Assembly: GCA_018821365.1 (NCBI GenBank)
Contig: JAHJML010000016.1
Coordinates: forward strand, 1-41,208
DNA from: Actinomycetota bacterium
GTDB taxonomy: Bacteria > Actinomycetota > Acidimicrobiia > Spongiisociales > UBA11373
Length of the DNA: 41,208 bases
Reading direction: 5' to 3'
Under the pieces are notes generated by a model. It ran no database searches and was not told the origin of the DNA. It was given only the letters and a program-made list of their open reading frames with translations. Every line of letters begins with the position of its first letter. Positions within the stretch are counted from its first letter, which is position 1. Of the stretch, positions 14,921 through 23,055 are shown piece after piece. The position numbers and the translations under genes are program-made.

Positions 14921-16123
14921 TCAGAGCTTCATCTTGTAGGGGACTGCGGCCAGCACCCCGCCGGCCAGGTAGACCCAGAAGCCGACCTCGAGGATCTTGA
15001 AGGCATCGGACCATCCCGGGGCCCGGGAGAACTGGACGAGGAAGAGAATCCCGACCAGCACAGCCACTGCCGAGACGGCCATCGCCGCCAAGCCAGACGC
15101 CCTTGGGAGCAGCGCCAGCGCCAGCGCCACAACGCCCAGGATCAGGACCACGATGCCGAGACGCGGTTGATCCGGGCTGAGGCTGTTCCACACGAAGGCA
15201 AACGGCCAGTCCATCGGCTTGCCGAATGGGATGACGTAGGAGCCGTCCAGCGCGGTGCCGGTGGCGTTCCACGGCAGGAATGCGGCGATGATCATCGCCA
15301 ACCCTCCCAGCAGGGCCAACGGGCGAATCGTCATGCCGGCCGTCCCTCCGGTGGCGGCGGCCCCGGTGGGCCCCGGTGCGCTCCCCATGGGTGCCATCGC
15401 CCCCGGTGCTGCCTCCAGAGGACGGAGCTTGCGGGCATCGACCCATCCGGTCCACCCGTTCGACCCGGTGACCCGGGCCCAGGCGCCCCGCTGCTCGTTC
15501 ACCTGCAACTCCACTCTGGCGGACAGCTTGGCGACGGGAGCCAGGGCTGGGTCGGGCTCGGCCCATGCCGACATCCCGCCACCGGGGACCGTGTGGGTCG
15601 CCACCCAGGCGGTGGCCGGGTGGGCGGCGACGGTTGTGGCCGCGGCGGGCTCCGACTCGGCCTCCGGTTCGGCCGCCGGAGCCAGGGCCGGTTCCGTCAC
15701 CAGGGTGGCGACGATCGGTGCTGCCTCGGACCGGGTGGCTGCGGCCGGGGTGTCGGCGGCGATCCCGGTCAGGGCGTCGGCCGTTGCGGTGATGTCCCGG
15801 ATCGCCAGCAGGAAGGTCTGACGGTTGAGGCCGTCGAGGTAGATCGGATAGCGGATCTCGACCCTGGTCCCGTTCTCGTCGGTGGCCACGTCGCCCTCGA
15901 GCATCGACCCGCGTCCGCCGAGCAGCGCCCTCGCCTTTGCGGCGAAGGCTTCGTGTGCCTCGCCCACGGGATGGGTGTAGTTCAGGATGAGGGCGTCGTC
16001 GCCCACCGCGACGGTGATGTGAACCGGCGGATCGCCGGCCACCGTGACCGTACTGCCGTCCATCTCGAGATCGGATGCCGCCGAACACCATTCGGCGATC
16101 CGGCCGAGGGTCTCGTCACTCAC
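14921..16123 (-). CDS. YbjN-like / SH3 / four-helix membrane protein, paralog 2
   Basis: A 400-residue protein in three parts. Residues 1-120 resemble the YbjN/type III chaperone-like fold (RVEIRYPIYLDGLNRQTFLLAIRDI). After an Ala/Pro/Glu-rich linker comes a bacterial SH3 domain (about 180-235) with AWARVTGSNGWTGWVDARKL. The last 130 residues hold about four transmembrane helices. It is a clear paralog of the gene just upstream, with the same domain order. The GTG start is preceded by GGAAGGAG in the same context as its paralog. SH3 domains of this type bind peptides or wall material, but here the topology suggests a cytoplasmic N-terminal part. Function unknown. Confidence 0.8.
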   Translation of the reverse strand: MSDETLGRIAEWCSAASDLEMDGSTVTVAGDPPVHITVAVGDDALILNYTHPVGEAHEAFAAKARALLGGRGSMLEGDVATDENGTRVEIRYPIYLDGLNRQTFLLAIRDITATADALTGIAADTPAAATRSEAAPIVATLVTEPALAPAAEPEAESEPAAATTVAAHPATAWVATHTVPGGGMSAWAEPDPALAPVAKLSARVELQVNEQRGAWARVTGSNGWTGWVDARKLRPLEAAPGAMAPMGSAPGPTGAAATGGTAGMTIRPLALLGGLAMIIAAFLPWNATGTALDGSYVIPFGKPMDWPFAFVWNSLSPDQPRLGIVVLILGVVALALALLPRASGLAAMAVSAVAVLVGILFLVQFSRAPGWSDAFKILEVGFWVYLAGGVLAAVPYKMKL

Positions 16124-16256
16124 GATGCTCCTTCCCGGCCTTCCGGGGCGGGAGCGACGGCGAGGGCCGTCCTGACACCGTCCCGGGCAGACCCGCGCGC
16201 GTGATCAGGGCTGAGATGCAACGCTACTCGCCTGCCGGCCCCGGTGGTCGGACGGT

Positions 16257-17390
16257 CTACCGGGCGGTGGACGGCATCATCGCCAGGATCCCGCCCACGA
16301 ACGCGACGTAGAGGCCGGTCAACTGGTGATCGAGCAGGTCGGAGACGGCTGCGCCGTTGACGAGTGCCGTCACCAACAAGCCGGCACTCATCCAGACCGC
16401 CAGAAGGCCCGCCAGGACTCTGAGCCCCGGCCTGATCGCGGGGATCAGCGAAGCGGCGATCGCCGCCGCCCCGGCCGCGAGCAGGACCATGCCGACCCGC
16501 GGTTGCGACCAGGTGAACCACTCGCTGAGCGGGTAGACGGAGGCCACCGAGAGGTCCAGTGCTTTGACGAACGTCCAGTGGCCCCAGGCGAGGAAGGTCG
16601 CCGCCACCATCAGGATGCCCCCGAGGAGCCCGACCGGGGAGCCGATCGGGAACGGACTGCCGGCCGCCGGACGGGTGGCCGACGGCGCCGACCACGACGG
16701 ACCGGCCGGGGAAGCGGCCGGTCCGATCGGTGGCAGGATGCGGGCATCGACCCACCCGGTCCATCCGTTGGAGCCGGTGACCGAGGCCCAGGCCCCTCGC
16801 TGCTCGTCCACTCGAAGCAGGACTCCGGGACTGAGGTTGGCGACGGGCGCCACGGAGGGATCGGGCGAGGACCACGCCGCCATGCCGGTCGCCGGCACCC
16901 GGTGGGTGGGAGCCCACGGTGCCGGAGCGGCCGCCGGCTTGGGTTCGGGTTGGCTCGGTGGCGGGGTTGGCCCGGCCGGGATCTCCCGTGTCGGGTGCTC
17001 CTCCAGCGATGCGGCGGCCGAGGCGGCCAGGCGGTCGAGGCCGTCGACGGTGCCGGTGACCTCCCGGACTCCGACGAGGAAGCTCTGCCGGTTGAGCCCG
17101 TCGAGGTAGATCGGGTAGCGGATGTGCACATCGGTCGAGTTGGCACCTGTTGCGACCTCGCCCGTCACCATCGATCCGCGTCGGCCGAGCATCTCGATCG
17201 CCCCATCGGCGAATCCGTGTGGGGCATGCGGCACGGTGTGGGTGTGGGTCAGCGCGAGCGCATCGCCACCGATCTCCACCACCAGTTCGAGGGCGGGGTC
17301 TCCCGCCACGGTGATGGTGGTCCCATCGATGGAGAGATCGTCCTCGGCTTCGCACCACCCGGCGATGCGGTTCAGGGTCTCGTCACTCAC
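16257..17390 (-). CDS. YbjN-like / SH3 / four-helix membrane protein, paralog 1
   Basis: A 377-residue protein with the same order as its downstream neighbour: YbjN-like domain (VHIRYPIYLDGLNRQSFLVGVREV), Pro-rich linker, the motif THRVPATGMAAWSSPDPS leading into an SH3 domain (AWASVTGSNGWTGWVDARIL), then four transmembrane helices. The two are most alike in the N-terminal domain and SH3 and diverge in the linker and membrane part. The frame extends upstream to 17459, but the GTG at 17390 with GGAAGGAG five bases ahead is shared between both genes, so it is chosen. The 133 bases between the two genes contain no gene. A receiver-only regulator lies just upstream on the same strand. Confidence 0.8.
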   Translation of the reverse strand: MSDETLNRIAGWCEAEDDLSIDGTTITVAGDPALELVVEIGGDALALTHTHTVPHAPHGFADGAIEMLGRRGSMVTGEVATGANSTDVHIRYPIYLDGLNRQSFLVGVREVTGTVDGLDRLAASAAASLEEHPTREIPAGPTPPPSQPEPKPAAAPAPWAPTHRVPATGMAAWSSPDPSVAPVANLSPGVLLRVDEQRGAWASVTGSNGWTGWVDARILPPIGPAASPAGPSWSAPSATRPAAGSPFPIGSPVGLLGGILMVAATFLAWGHWTFVKALDLSVASVYPLSEWFTWSQPRVGMVLLAAGAAAIAASLIPAIRPGLRVLAGLLAVWMSAGLLVTALVNGAAVSDLLDHQLTGLYVAFVGGILAMMPSTAR

Positions 17391-17462
17391 GGTGCTCCTT
17401 CCCGCCGGTGCGCCTCGTGGCGCGCACCATCCCGGCCTCTTCGTCGAGCCTCGGGGCACACG

Positions 17463-17879
17463 CTACTCGTGCGTCACAGGGACCGTCTGGCGGCCGGCGG
17501 GGGTGTGGGCGCCGGAGGCCAGGAGGGAGGAGGCGAGGGCGACCAGGTCGGAGGGATCGAACGGCTTGGTCATGAAGGCATCGGCCCCGTCGGTCCCGGC
17601 CCGGAACCGGTCCTCCTCATTGGCGTGGGCCGTCAAGATCAGGACGGGAATGCGGGCACCGACCGGTTGGGAGCGCACCGCGGCGAGCACGTCCCATCCG
17701 TGCATGCCCGGCAGGCCGATGTCGAGGACGATCAGCGCCGGGGGGTTGGAGACCGCCGATTGGAGCCCGGAGGGGCCGTCGGCTGCGGTGATGATGGTTG
17801 GGCCCACATCGCGCAGGCAGATCTCCACCAGGCGGCGGATCGGTGCCGAGTCTTCGATGACGAGGATGTGGTCGCCCAT
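17463..17879 (-). CDS. Stand-alone response-regulator receiver protein
   Basis: A receiver domain with almost nothing else (138 residues). The acidic pocket is ED (residues 9-10), the phosphoacceptor is Asp53 in VLDIGLPG, the switch threonine is in LILTAHA and the conserved lysine is in MTKPF. With no output domain it must work through partner proteins, like CheY or Spo0F types. ATG 17879 begins the first strand; ATG 17891 adds four residues, but AGGAG abuts it directly, so the start is uncertain. No kinase is adjacent; the nearest is 15 kb away. It heads a minus-strand run with the two SH3/membrane paralogs and is divergent from the ligase gene. Confidence 0.87.
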   Translation of the reverse strand: MGDHILVIEDSAPIRRLVEICLRDVGPTIITAADGPSGLQSAVSNPPALIVLDIGLPGMHGWDVLAAVRSQPVGARIPVLILTAHANEEDRFRAGTDGADAFMTKPFDPSDLVALASSLLASGAHTPAGRQTVPVTHE

Positions 17880-17999
17880 GGGTGTCTGCATCTCCTAGGC
17901 AGGATGCATCGGGCCTTTCGGGACGGAACTTGATCGGTTGTGGTGCCGGGGACGCCGGTGGTGGGTAGGGTTTCCGCCCAACCGGACGAGGAGTTGCAG

Positions 18000-19136
18000 G
18001 TGGCGATCCATCACCCCGCCTTCACCATCGGGATCGAAGAGGAGTACCTCCTGGTCGATCCGGCCACCCGCAACCTGGTCGACGACCCTCCGCCCTCCAT
18101 CATGGAGGAGGCGGAGGCTGCCCTCGGCCGGCAGGTGACCCATGAGTTCCTGCGGGCCCAGATCGAGGTGGGCACCAAGGTCGGAAAGGACCTTCCCGAA
18201 GCGGCCGCCGACCTCCGCCGCTTGCGGGCCACGGTGGGTGCGATCGCCGATTCCCACGGGCTCAAGCTGATCGCCGCCTCGACCCACCCGTTCGCCGAGT
18301 GGTCCCGGCAGCAGATCACCGACGAAGATCGCTACCAGATGCTCGCCAACGATCTGCAGCAGGTGGTCCGCCGGTTGGTGATCTGCGGCATGCACGTCCA
18401 TGTGGGGATCGAAGACCCAGACCTGCGGATCGACCTGATGAACCAGGTGTCCTACTTCCTGCCGCACCTGCTGGCCCTGACCACCTCCTCGCCGTTCTGG
18501 CATGGCCGCCGGACCGGGCTCAAGAGCTACCGGATGAGCGTCTTCAGGGGAATGCCGCGCACCGGATTGCCTCCCCATTTCCACAGTTGGGGCGAGTACC
18601 AGCGCCACGTCGACGCGGTGACCGGGGCCGGCCTGATCGAGGATGCCTCCAAGCTGTGGTGGGACGTCCGGCCCAGCAGCCGCTACCCGACACTCGAGAT
18701 GCGGATCTCCGACATCTGCACCAGGGTCGAGGATGGGATCGCCGTCGCCGCTCTCTACGTGTCGCTGCTGGGGATGCTGTTCCATCGCAGGCTCGACAAC
18801 CAGCGGTGGCGCATCTACGAGAACATGCTGGTTGCGGAGAACATCTGGCGGGCCCAGCGCTACGGGTTCGACGAGCCGTTGGCGGACTTCGGCAAGGGGG
18901 AGTTGGTCCCCTTCGCCGATCTGCTCGACGAGATCATCGAGGTGGTCACTCCTGCCGCCGAGGAACTCGGCTGCCTCGACGAGGTGCGGTCGGCGCGCAG
19001 CATCGTCGAGCGGGGCACCAGTGCCGATCGGCAATTGGCGGCCTACGACGGGGTCGTGGCGGCGGGAGGGACCACCGATGAGGCGCTGGCCGCGGTGGTC
19101 GACATGCTCATCGAGGACACGATGTACGGGCTCTGA
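18000..19136 (+). CDS. YbdK-type carboxylate-amine ligase (glutamate-cysteine ligase GCS2 family)
   Basis: A 378-residue member of the GCS2 family (E. coli YbdK has 372). Typical segments are TIGIEEEYLLVDP at the start, EFLRAQIEVGT, the CGMHVHVGI motif, and SSRYPTLEMRISDICTRVED. It joins a carboxylate, usually the gamma-carboxyl of glutamate, to an amine using ATP; YbdK itself has weak glutamate-cysteine ligase activity. In actinobacteria without glutathione the true substrate is often unknown. GTG 18000 has GAGGAG six bases ahead, and the family similarity starts there; the longer open frame to 17940 is rejected. It converges with the DUF2207 gene with six bases between them. Confidence 0.9.
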   Translation: MAIHHPAFTIGIEEEYLLVDPATRNLVDDPPPSIMEEAEAALGRQVTHEFLRAQIEVGTKVGKDLPEAAADLRRLRATVGAIADSHGLKLIAASTHPFAEWSRQQITDEDRYQMLANDLQQVVRRLVICGMHVHVGIEDPDLRIDLMNQVSYFLPHLLALTTSSPFWHGRRTGLKSYRMSVFRGMPRTGLPPHFHSWGEYQRHVDAVTGAGLIEDASKLWWDVRPSSRYPTLEMRISDICTRVEDGIAVAALYVSLLGMLFHRRLDNQRWRIYENMLVAENIWRAQRYGFDEPLADFGKGELVPFADLLDEIIEVVTPAAEELGCLDEVRSARSIVERGTSADRQLAAYDGVVAAGGTTDEALAAVVDMLIEDTMYGL

Positions 19137-19142
19137 GCCCGC

Positions 19143-21002
19143 TCACCAGGCGCCGCCGCCGCCGCCACCACCGCCGCCTCCGCCTCCGCCCGAGAACCCT
19201 CCACCCGAACCGCCACTCGATGGAGCGGCGAATGCCCCGCTGAGGGCTCGCTCGATGCCGGAGATGGCATTGCTGCTGTGGCCCCCGTATCCGTGGCTGC
19301 CGTACCAGTAGAGGTGGCTCTCGGATTCGAGGGCCTCGGGAGCCCTGAGGCGGGCGGCTTCGAGCACGTCGTCGGCCACCCCGAAGGCGATGGCATAGAC
19401 CAGATACTCCTCCCACAACCCGATGGCGATCGGGGGCGCCTCCTCGAGGCGGCTGAAGTCCTGCAGGTACCGCTTGAAGGCAGACCAACGGGCCGCCTCC
19501 AGCGCACCGGCCCTGGTCCGGCGGACCCACAGCCTGCGCATCGGCCCGGCCAGGGCGCCCAGGGTGGCGCCGAGACCGCCGATGACGGCGAAACCGGCCC
19601 GCAGCAGGTCGGGCTGCAGGCCCTCCGACAGGCCGGTGAGGATCGGTGTGACGACGAACCATCCGAAGGCCCCGAAGGCGATCGAAAGGCCGATCAGCCA
19701 ATAGGACGCCTTGAGGCCGTCCTGGTCGAGCAGGCGGTCACCGACCAGGGCGGCCCGGGTGCGCTTCTCGAACACCTGGTAGGTCTTTGCGTTGGCGGCG
19801 GCGTCCTCCCGGATGGCCTTGCGGAACTCGGTCAGCGGGGTGGGGCCGTCCCCGAGGACCCGCTTCAGCACGGTCAGCACCGAGCGCTCGAAGTCGCGCA
19901 GGCCCCCCGGGTCCGGTCCGAGGCCGACGAGCAGGTCCGATATCTGCTCGCGGCGCAGTCCTCCCCAGGTGCGCTGCTCCACCGTGGTGGGTTGGGCGGT
20001 GAGGACGCCGCGGCGGATGAAATCGAACATGGTGGCGACGAAGTCGGCCTCGTCCGATCCACCCTGGCGGAGCAGCGAGCCGACCAGCGCAGGTGCGAGG
20101 GCGGTGGGCGGCGACTGCTCGTAGCGGAGGTCGTAGTCCACCTTCGGCTCCCTGCCGTGGCGGAGGTACGCCCTCGCCACGAACAGCGGGAGCAGGCCGG
20201 CGGCGATGACAACGATCAGCAGGGAGTTGCGGGTGCCGCGCCGTTCGGTGTCGCCGCGGGCGGCGTAGGCCTCCTCCTCGGCGAGAATGCCCGCCAATCC
20301 CGATCCCGACTTCACGGTGGCCCCGCCGGTGGACGTCAGCCAGTCGGCGGGGAACACCACCCGGAACTCGACCCACTGGCGGCTGGGGATCCCGTCGGCG
20401 GCCAGTGCCGGCGACCTTCCGTCGGTGCCCAGGGTGGTGGACCCCTCGACGCTGTCGGGGTGGCCCCACACCAGGACGTCGCCGGGCGCCCCGGCGCCGG
20501 GCAGGGTCAGGTGCGACTCGAGGTGGTCGAGGCCGACCTTCCACTCGTCTCCCCACACCTGCAGGTAGACATCGGCGACATCGTCGTAGGCCACCGTCAG
20601 TCCGATCAACCGGTAGGTGATGCTGAAGGTCCGCACCTCGTCGCTGGCCCGGTAGTGCCACACGATCCGGAAGCGGTTCCCGAGGTCCTCGACGCCGAAG
20701 GTGCCCGGCGTGCCGCTCGATCCGAGTTCCGTCGGTGCTCCCGGCGAGTACCCGGTTTGCCCCTCCGCCACCGCGATGTCGGTGACGCGCTCACCGGTGC
20801 GCACCGCCACGTCCCGGTACGCCCCCGAGAACGAACCGCTGAAGGCGAAGGTGATCTGCTCGGTGACCAGCAGCGAGCCGTCGTCGGCGACGACGACCTC
20901 GACCTCGGCGGCTGGGAGGCGGTAGTCCTTGGCGAAGGCGTGGCCGGGCAGGGCGACCAGCACGGCCACGGTGAGGACGGCGAGGGTGGCGAAGCGCCTC
21001 AG
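19143..21002 (-). CDS. DUF2207 (YciQ-like) membrane protein, apparent CTG start
   Basis: A 619-residue exported membrane protein. A clean signal peptide (RRFATLAVLTVAVLVALPGHAFA) is followed by a DUF2207 ectodomain (about 25-235), a helix near 243-262, a cytoplasmic region, two further helices, and a C-terminal tail that becomes almost pure glycine, ending AW. All are typical of DUF2207 proteins. It is paired with LemA, as in many genomes. The frame has no ATG, GTG or TTG near the signal peptide; CTG at 21002 overlaps the LemA stop as CTGA, with a G-rich stretch upstream, which parallels ATGA coupling. GTG codons inside the signal peptide are poorer alternatives. Function unknown. Confidence 0.85.
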   Translation of the reverse strand: MRRFATLAVLTVAVLVALPGHAFAKDYRLPAAEVEVVVADDGSLLVTEQITFAFSGSFSGAYRDVAVRTGERVTDIAVAEGQTGYSPGAPTELGSSGTPGTFGVEDLGNRFRIVWHYRASDEVRTFSITYRLIGLTVAYDDVADVYLQVWGDEWKVGLDHLESHLTLPGAGAPGDVLVWGHPDSVEGSTTLGTDGRSPALAADGIPSRQWVEFRVVFPADWLTSTGGATVKSGSGLAGILAEEEAYAARGDTERRGTRNSLLIVVIAAGLLPLFVARAYLRHGREPKVDYDLRYEQSPPTALAPALVGSLLRQGGSDEADFVATMFDFIRRGVLTAQPTTVEQRTWGGLRREQISDLLVGLGPDPGGLRDFERSVLTVLKRVLGDGPTPLTEFRKAIREDAAANAKTYQVFEKRTRAALVGDRLLDQDGLKASYWLIGLSIAFGAFGWFVVTPILTGLSEGLQPDLLRAGFAVIGGLGATLGALAGPMRRLWVRRTRAGALEAARWSAFKRYLQDFSRLEEAPPIAIGLWEEYLVYAIAFGVADDVLEAARLRAPEALESESHLYWYGSHGYGGHSSNAISGIERALSGAFAAPSSGGSGGGFSGGGGGGGGGGGGGAW

Positions 21003-21547
21003 AAGGCCACCCCCGGGGCGTTCCTGGCATCGTCGGCGGTCTCGAAGAAGTCGCGGGTCTTGAAGCGGGCGAGCACCGCCACCAGATTGGCGGGGATGGT
21101 CTGTGTGGTGGTGTTGTAGGTGAGGACCGTGTCGTTGTAGATCTGGCGGGCGATGGCGATCTTGTCCTCGGTGTCGGAGAGTTCCGATTGGAGGTGCTGG
21201 AAGTTCTCGCTCGCCCGCAGGGCGGGGTATTGCTCGGCGAGGGCGAACAAGCGCTGCAGCATCGAGCCGAGTACGCCCTCGGCCTGGGCCTGATCGGCGA
21301 CCCCCGACGCCGACTGGGCTGCGGTGCGGGCCGTCACCACATCGACGAAGGTCTGCTGCTCGTGGCCGGCGTATCCCTTGACCGTCTCGACCAGGTTGGG
21401 GATCAGGTCGTAGCGCCTGCGCAGTTGGACATCCACCTGCGCCCAGGCGTTGTCCACCCGGTTTCGCTGCTTGATGAGGCGGTTGAAGATCGCAACGGCC
21501 ACCAGGAGCAGCACCCCGGTGATCGCGAGCACGATGGTGAGTGTCAT
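20999..21547 (-). CDS. lemA: LemA family protein
   Basis: A 182-residue LemA protein (usual length about 185). One N-terminal transmembrane helix (residues 4-20, VLAITGVLLLVAVAIFN) is followed by RLIKQRNRVDNAWAQVDVQLRRRYDLIPNLV, the defining LemA stretch, and then a helical bundle. The N-terminus is outside and the bundle is cytoplasmic in known members; their role is not settled. TACCAT stands seven bases before the ATG and there is no ribosome site, so the message is probably leaderless. The DUF2207 gene overlaps its stop codon. A divergent tldD gene starts 69 bases away. Confidence 0.93.
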   Translation of the reverse strand: MTLTIVLAITGVLLLVAVAIFNRLIKQRNRVDNAWAQVDVQLRRRYDLIPNLVETVKGYAGHEQQTFVDVVTARTAAQSASGVADQAQAEGVLGSMLQRLFALAEQYPALRASENFQHLQSELSDTEDKIAIARQIYNDTVLTYNTTTQTIPANLVAVLARFKTRDFFETADDARNAPGVAF

Positions 21548-21554
21548 GTGCCCG

Positions 21555-21560
21555 ATGGTA
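21555..21560 (-). promoter_or_regulatory. -10 box of a leaderless promoter (lemA)
   Basis: TACCAT on the minus strand ends seven bases before the lemA ATG. Confidence 0.45.
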
Positions 21561-21615
21561 TCGGCGAGTTTCCGGCACTGTCGTACCATGGTCCGGCCCG
21601 AGGAGGTACCAACCC

Positions 21616-23055
21616 GTGTTCGACTACGCGACAGCAGCCGTGGAGAGCGCCCTGGCGGCGGGGGCGTCCTACGCCGACGCCCGGGTGGTCTCCACCAGGA
21701 CCGAAGCCATCGAGGTCTTGAACCAGCAGCTCCAATCGGTGGACCGCGCCGAGACGATCGGCGTGGGGGTCCGAGCGCTGATCGGCTCGTCGTGGGGGTT
21801 CTACGCCACCGCCGAGTTGACCGATGCCGCCGCCCGCGCCGCCGGGATGCGCGCCGCCGCAGTGGCCAAGGCATCGGCCCTGGTGAGCGGTCCGCCCCTC
21901 GACCTGGCCGACGTGCCGGTGACCGAGGCGTTCTGGGAGACCCCCCACATCGAACACTGGGCCGACGTCTCCCTGTCGGAGAAGGTCGACATGCTCGTCG
22001 GCATCACTGGGACCATGCAGGGCGTGGCCGGCATCGCACTGGCCAGGGGCAATCTGGGCTTCTTCGACACCCTCAAGTGGTTCGTCTCTTCTCAGGGTCA
22101 CCGCATCCACCAGCACATCGTCGAGTCGGGCGGCGGCTACGACGCCACCGCTCTCGGGCAGCAGGAGACCCAACGGCGCTCGTATCCGCAGTCGTTCGGC
22201 CAGTTCGCCACCGGCGGCTACGAGACCATCCGGGCCTGGGACTACCCGGGCAACGCCCAGCGGATCGCCGAAGAGGCAGCTCAGCTGCTGACCGCCGGCA
22301 CCTGCCCCGAGGGTGAAAAGACCCTCATCCTGGAGGGCAGCCAGTTGGCGCTCCAGATCCACGAGTCGGTGGGACACGCCATCGAGCTCGACCGCATCCT
22401 CGGCTGGGAGGCCGCCTTCGCCGGCACCTCCCATCTGGAGCTGCCCAAGCTCGGCACCCACCGCTACGGGTCCGAGGTGATGCAGATCACCGCCGACGCC
22501 ACCATTCCCGGTTCGCTGGGCACCTTCGGGTACGACGACGAGGGAACCCCCGCCGGGTGCGTGGACATCGTCAAGGACGGCGTGTGGGTGGGTGTGCTCT
22601 CCGGCCGGGACTCCGCGGCGGTGGCGGGCCTGCCGCCGGGCGGGATGGTCCGCGCCGACGGGTACAACCGGCTGCCCATGGTCAGGATGACCAACGTGGG
22701 CCTGCTGCCGGGAGACTCCTCCCTGGAGGAGATCATCTCCGAGACGGAGGACGGCGTCTACATGGCCACCAACCGATCGTGGTCCATCGACGACCGGCGG
22801 CTCAACTTCCAGTTCGGCACCGAGATCGGCTGGGAGGTCAAGAACGGCAAACTCGGCAAGATGGTGAAGAACCCCACCTACACGGGGATCACCCCGCAGT
22901 TCTGGGGCCAGTTGGACATGCTGGCCGGAGTGGGCGAGCGGGTCGCCTGGGGCACTCCCAACTGCGGCAAGGGACAGCCGATGCAGATCGGGCACACCGG
23001 CCACCCCGCCTCGCCCGGACGGTTCAAGAGCGTGAGAGTGGGGGTGAAGGGATGA
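21616..23055 (+). CDS. tldD: TldD metalloprotease
   Basis: A 479-residue TldD. The zinc motif HExxxH is complete (His249, Glu250, His254 in HESVGH), and the C-terminal region has the family phrases GVLSGRDS, NRLPMVRMTN and MATNRSWSIDDRRLNFQFG. TldD and TldE form a heterodimer that cleaves unfolded peptides and, where such genes exist, trims modified peptides such as microcins; DNA gyrase-toxin processing is the classic case. GTG 21616 has AGGAGG nine bases ahead. The tldE start overlaps its stop as ATGA. No peptide-precursor gene is visible nearby, so a general proteolytic role is more likely. Confidence 0.93.
   Translation: MFDYATAAVESALAAGASYADARVVSTRTEAIEVLNQQLQSVDRAETIGVGVRALIGSSWGFYATAELTDAAARAAGMRAAAVAKASALVSGPPLDLADVPVTEAFWETPHIEHWADVSLSEKVDMLVGITGTMQGVAGIALARGNLGFFDTLKWFVSSQGHRIHQHIVESGGGYDATALGQQETQRRSYPQSFGQFATGGYETIRAWDYPGNAQRIAEEAAQLLTAGTCPEGEKTLILEGSQLALQIHESVGHAIELDRILGWEAAFAGTSHLELPKLGTHRYGSEVMQITADATIPGSLGTFGYDDEGTPAGCVDIVKDGVWVGVLSGRDSAAVAGLPPGGMVRADGYNRLPMVRMTNVGLLPGDSSLEEIISETEDGVYMATNRSWSIDDRRLNFQFGTEIGWEVKNGKLGKMVKNPTYTGITPQFWGQLDMLAGVGERVAWGTPNCGKGQPMQIGHTGHPASPGRFKSVRVGVKG

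Noticed and set aside
19278-21119. Open plus-strand frame of about 600 codons
   Set aside because: It lies opposite the DUF2207 and lemA genes, which have clear family motifs, and its own translation is Gly/Arg/Gln-rich without domains.
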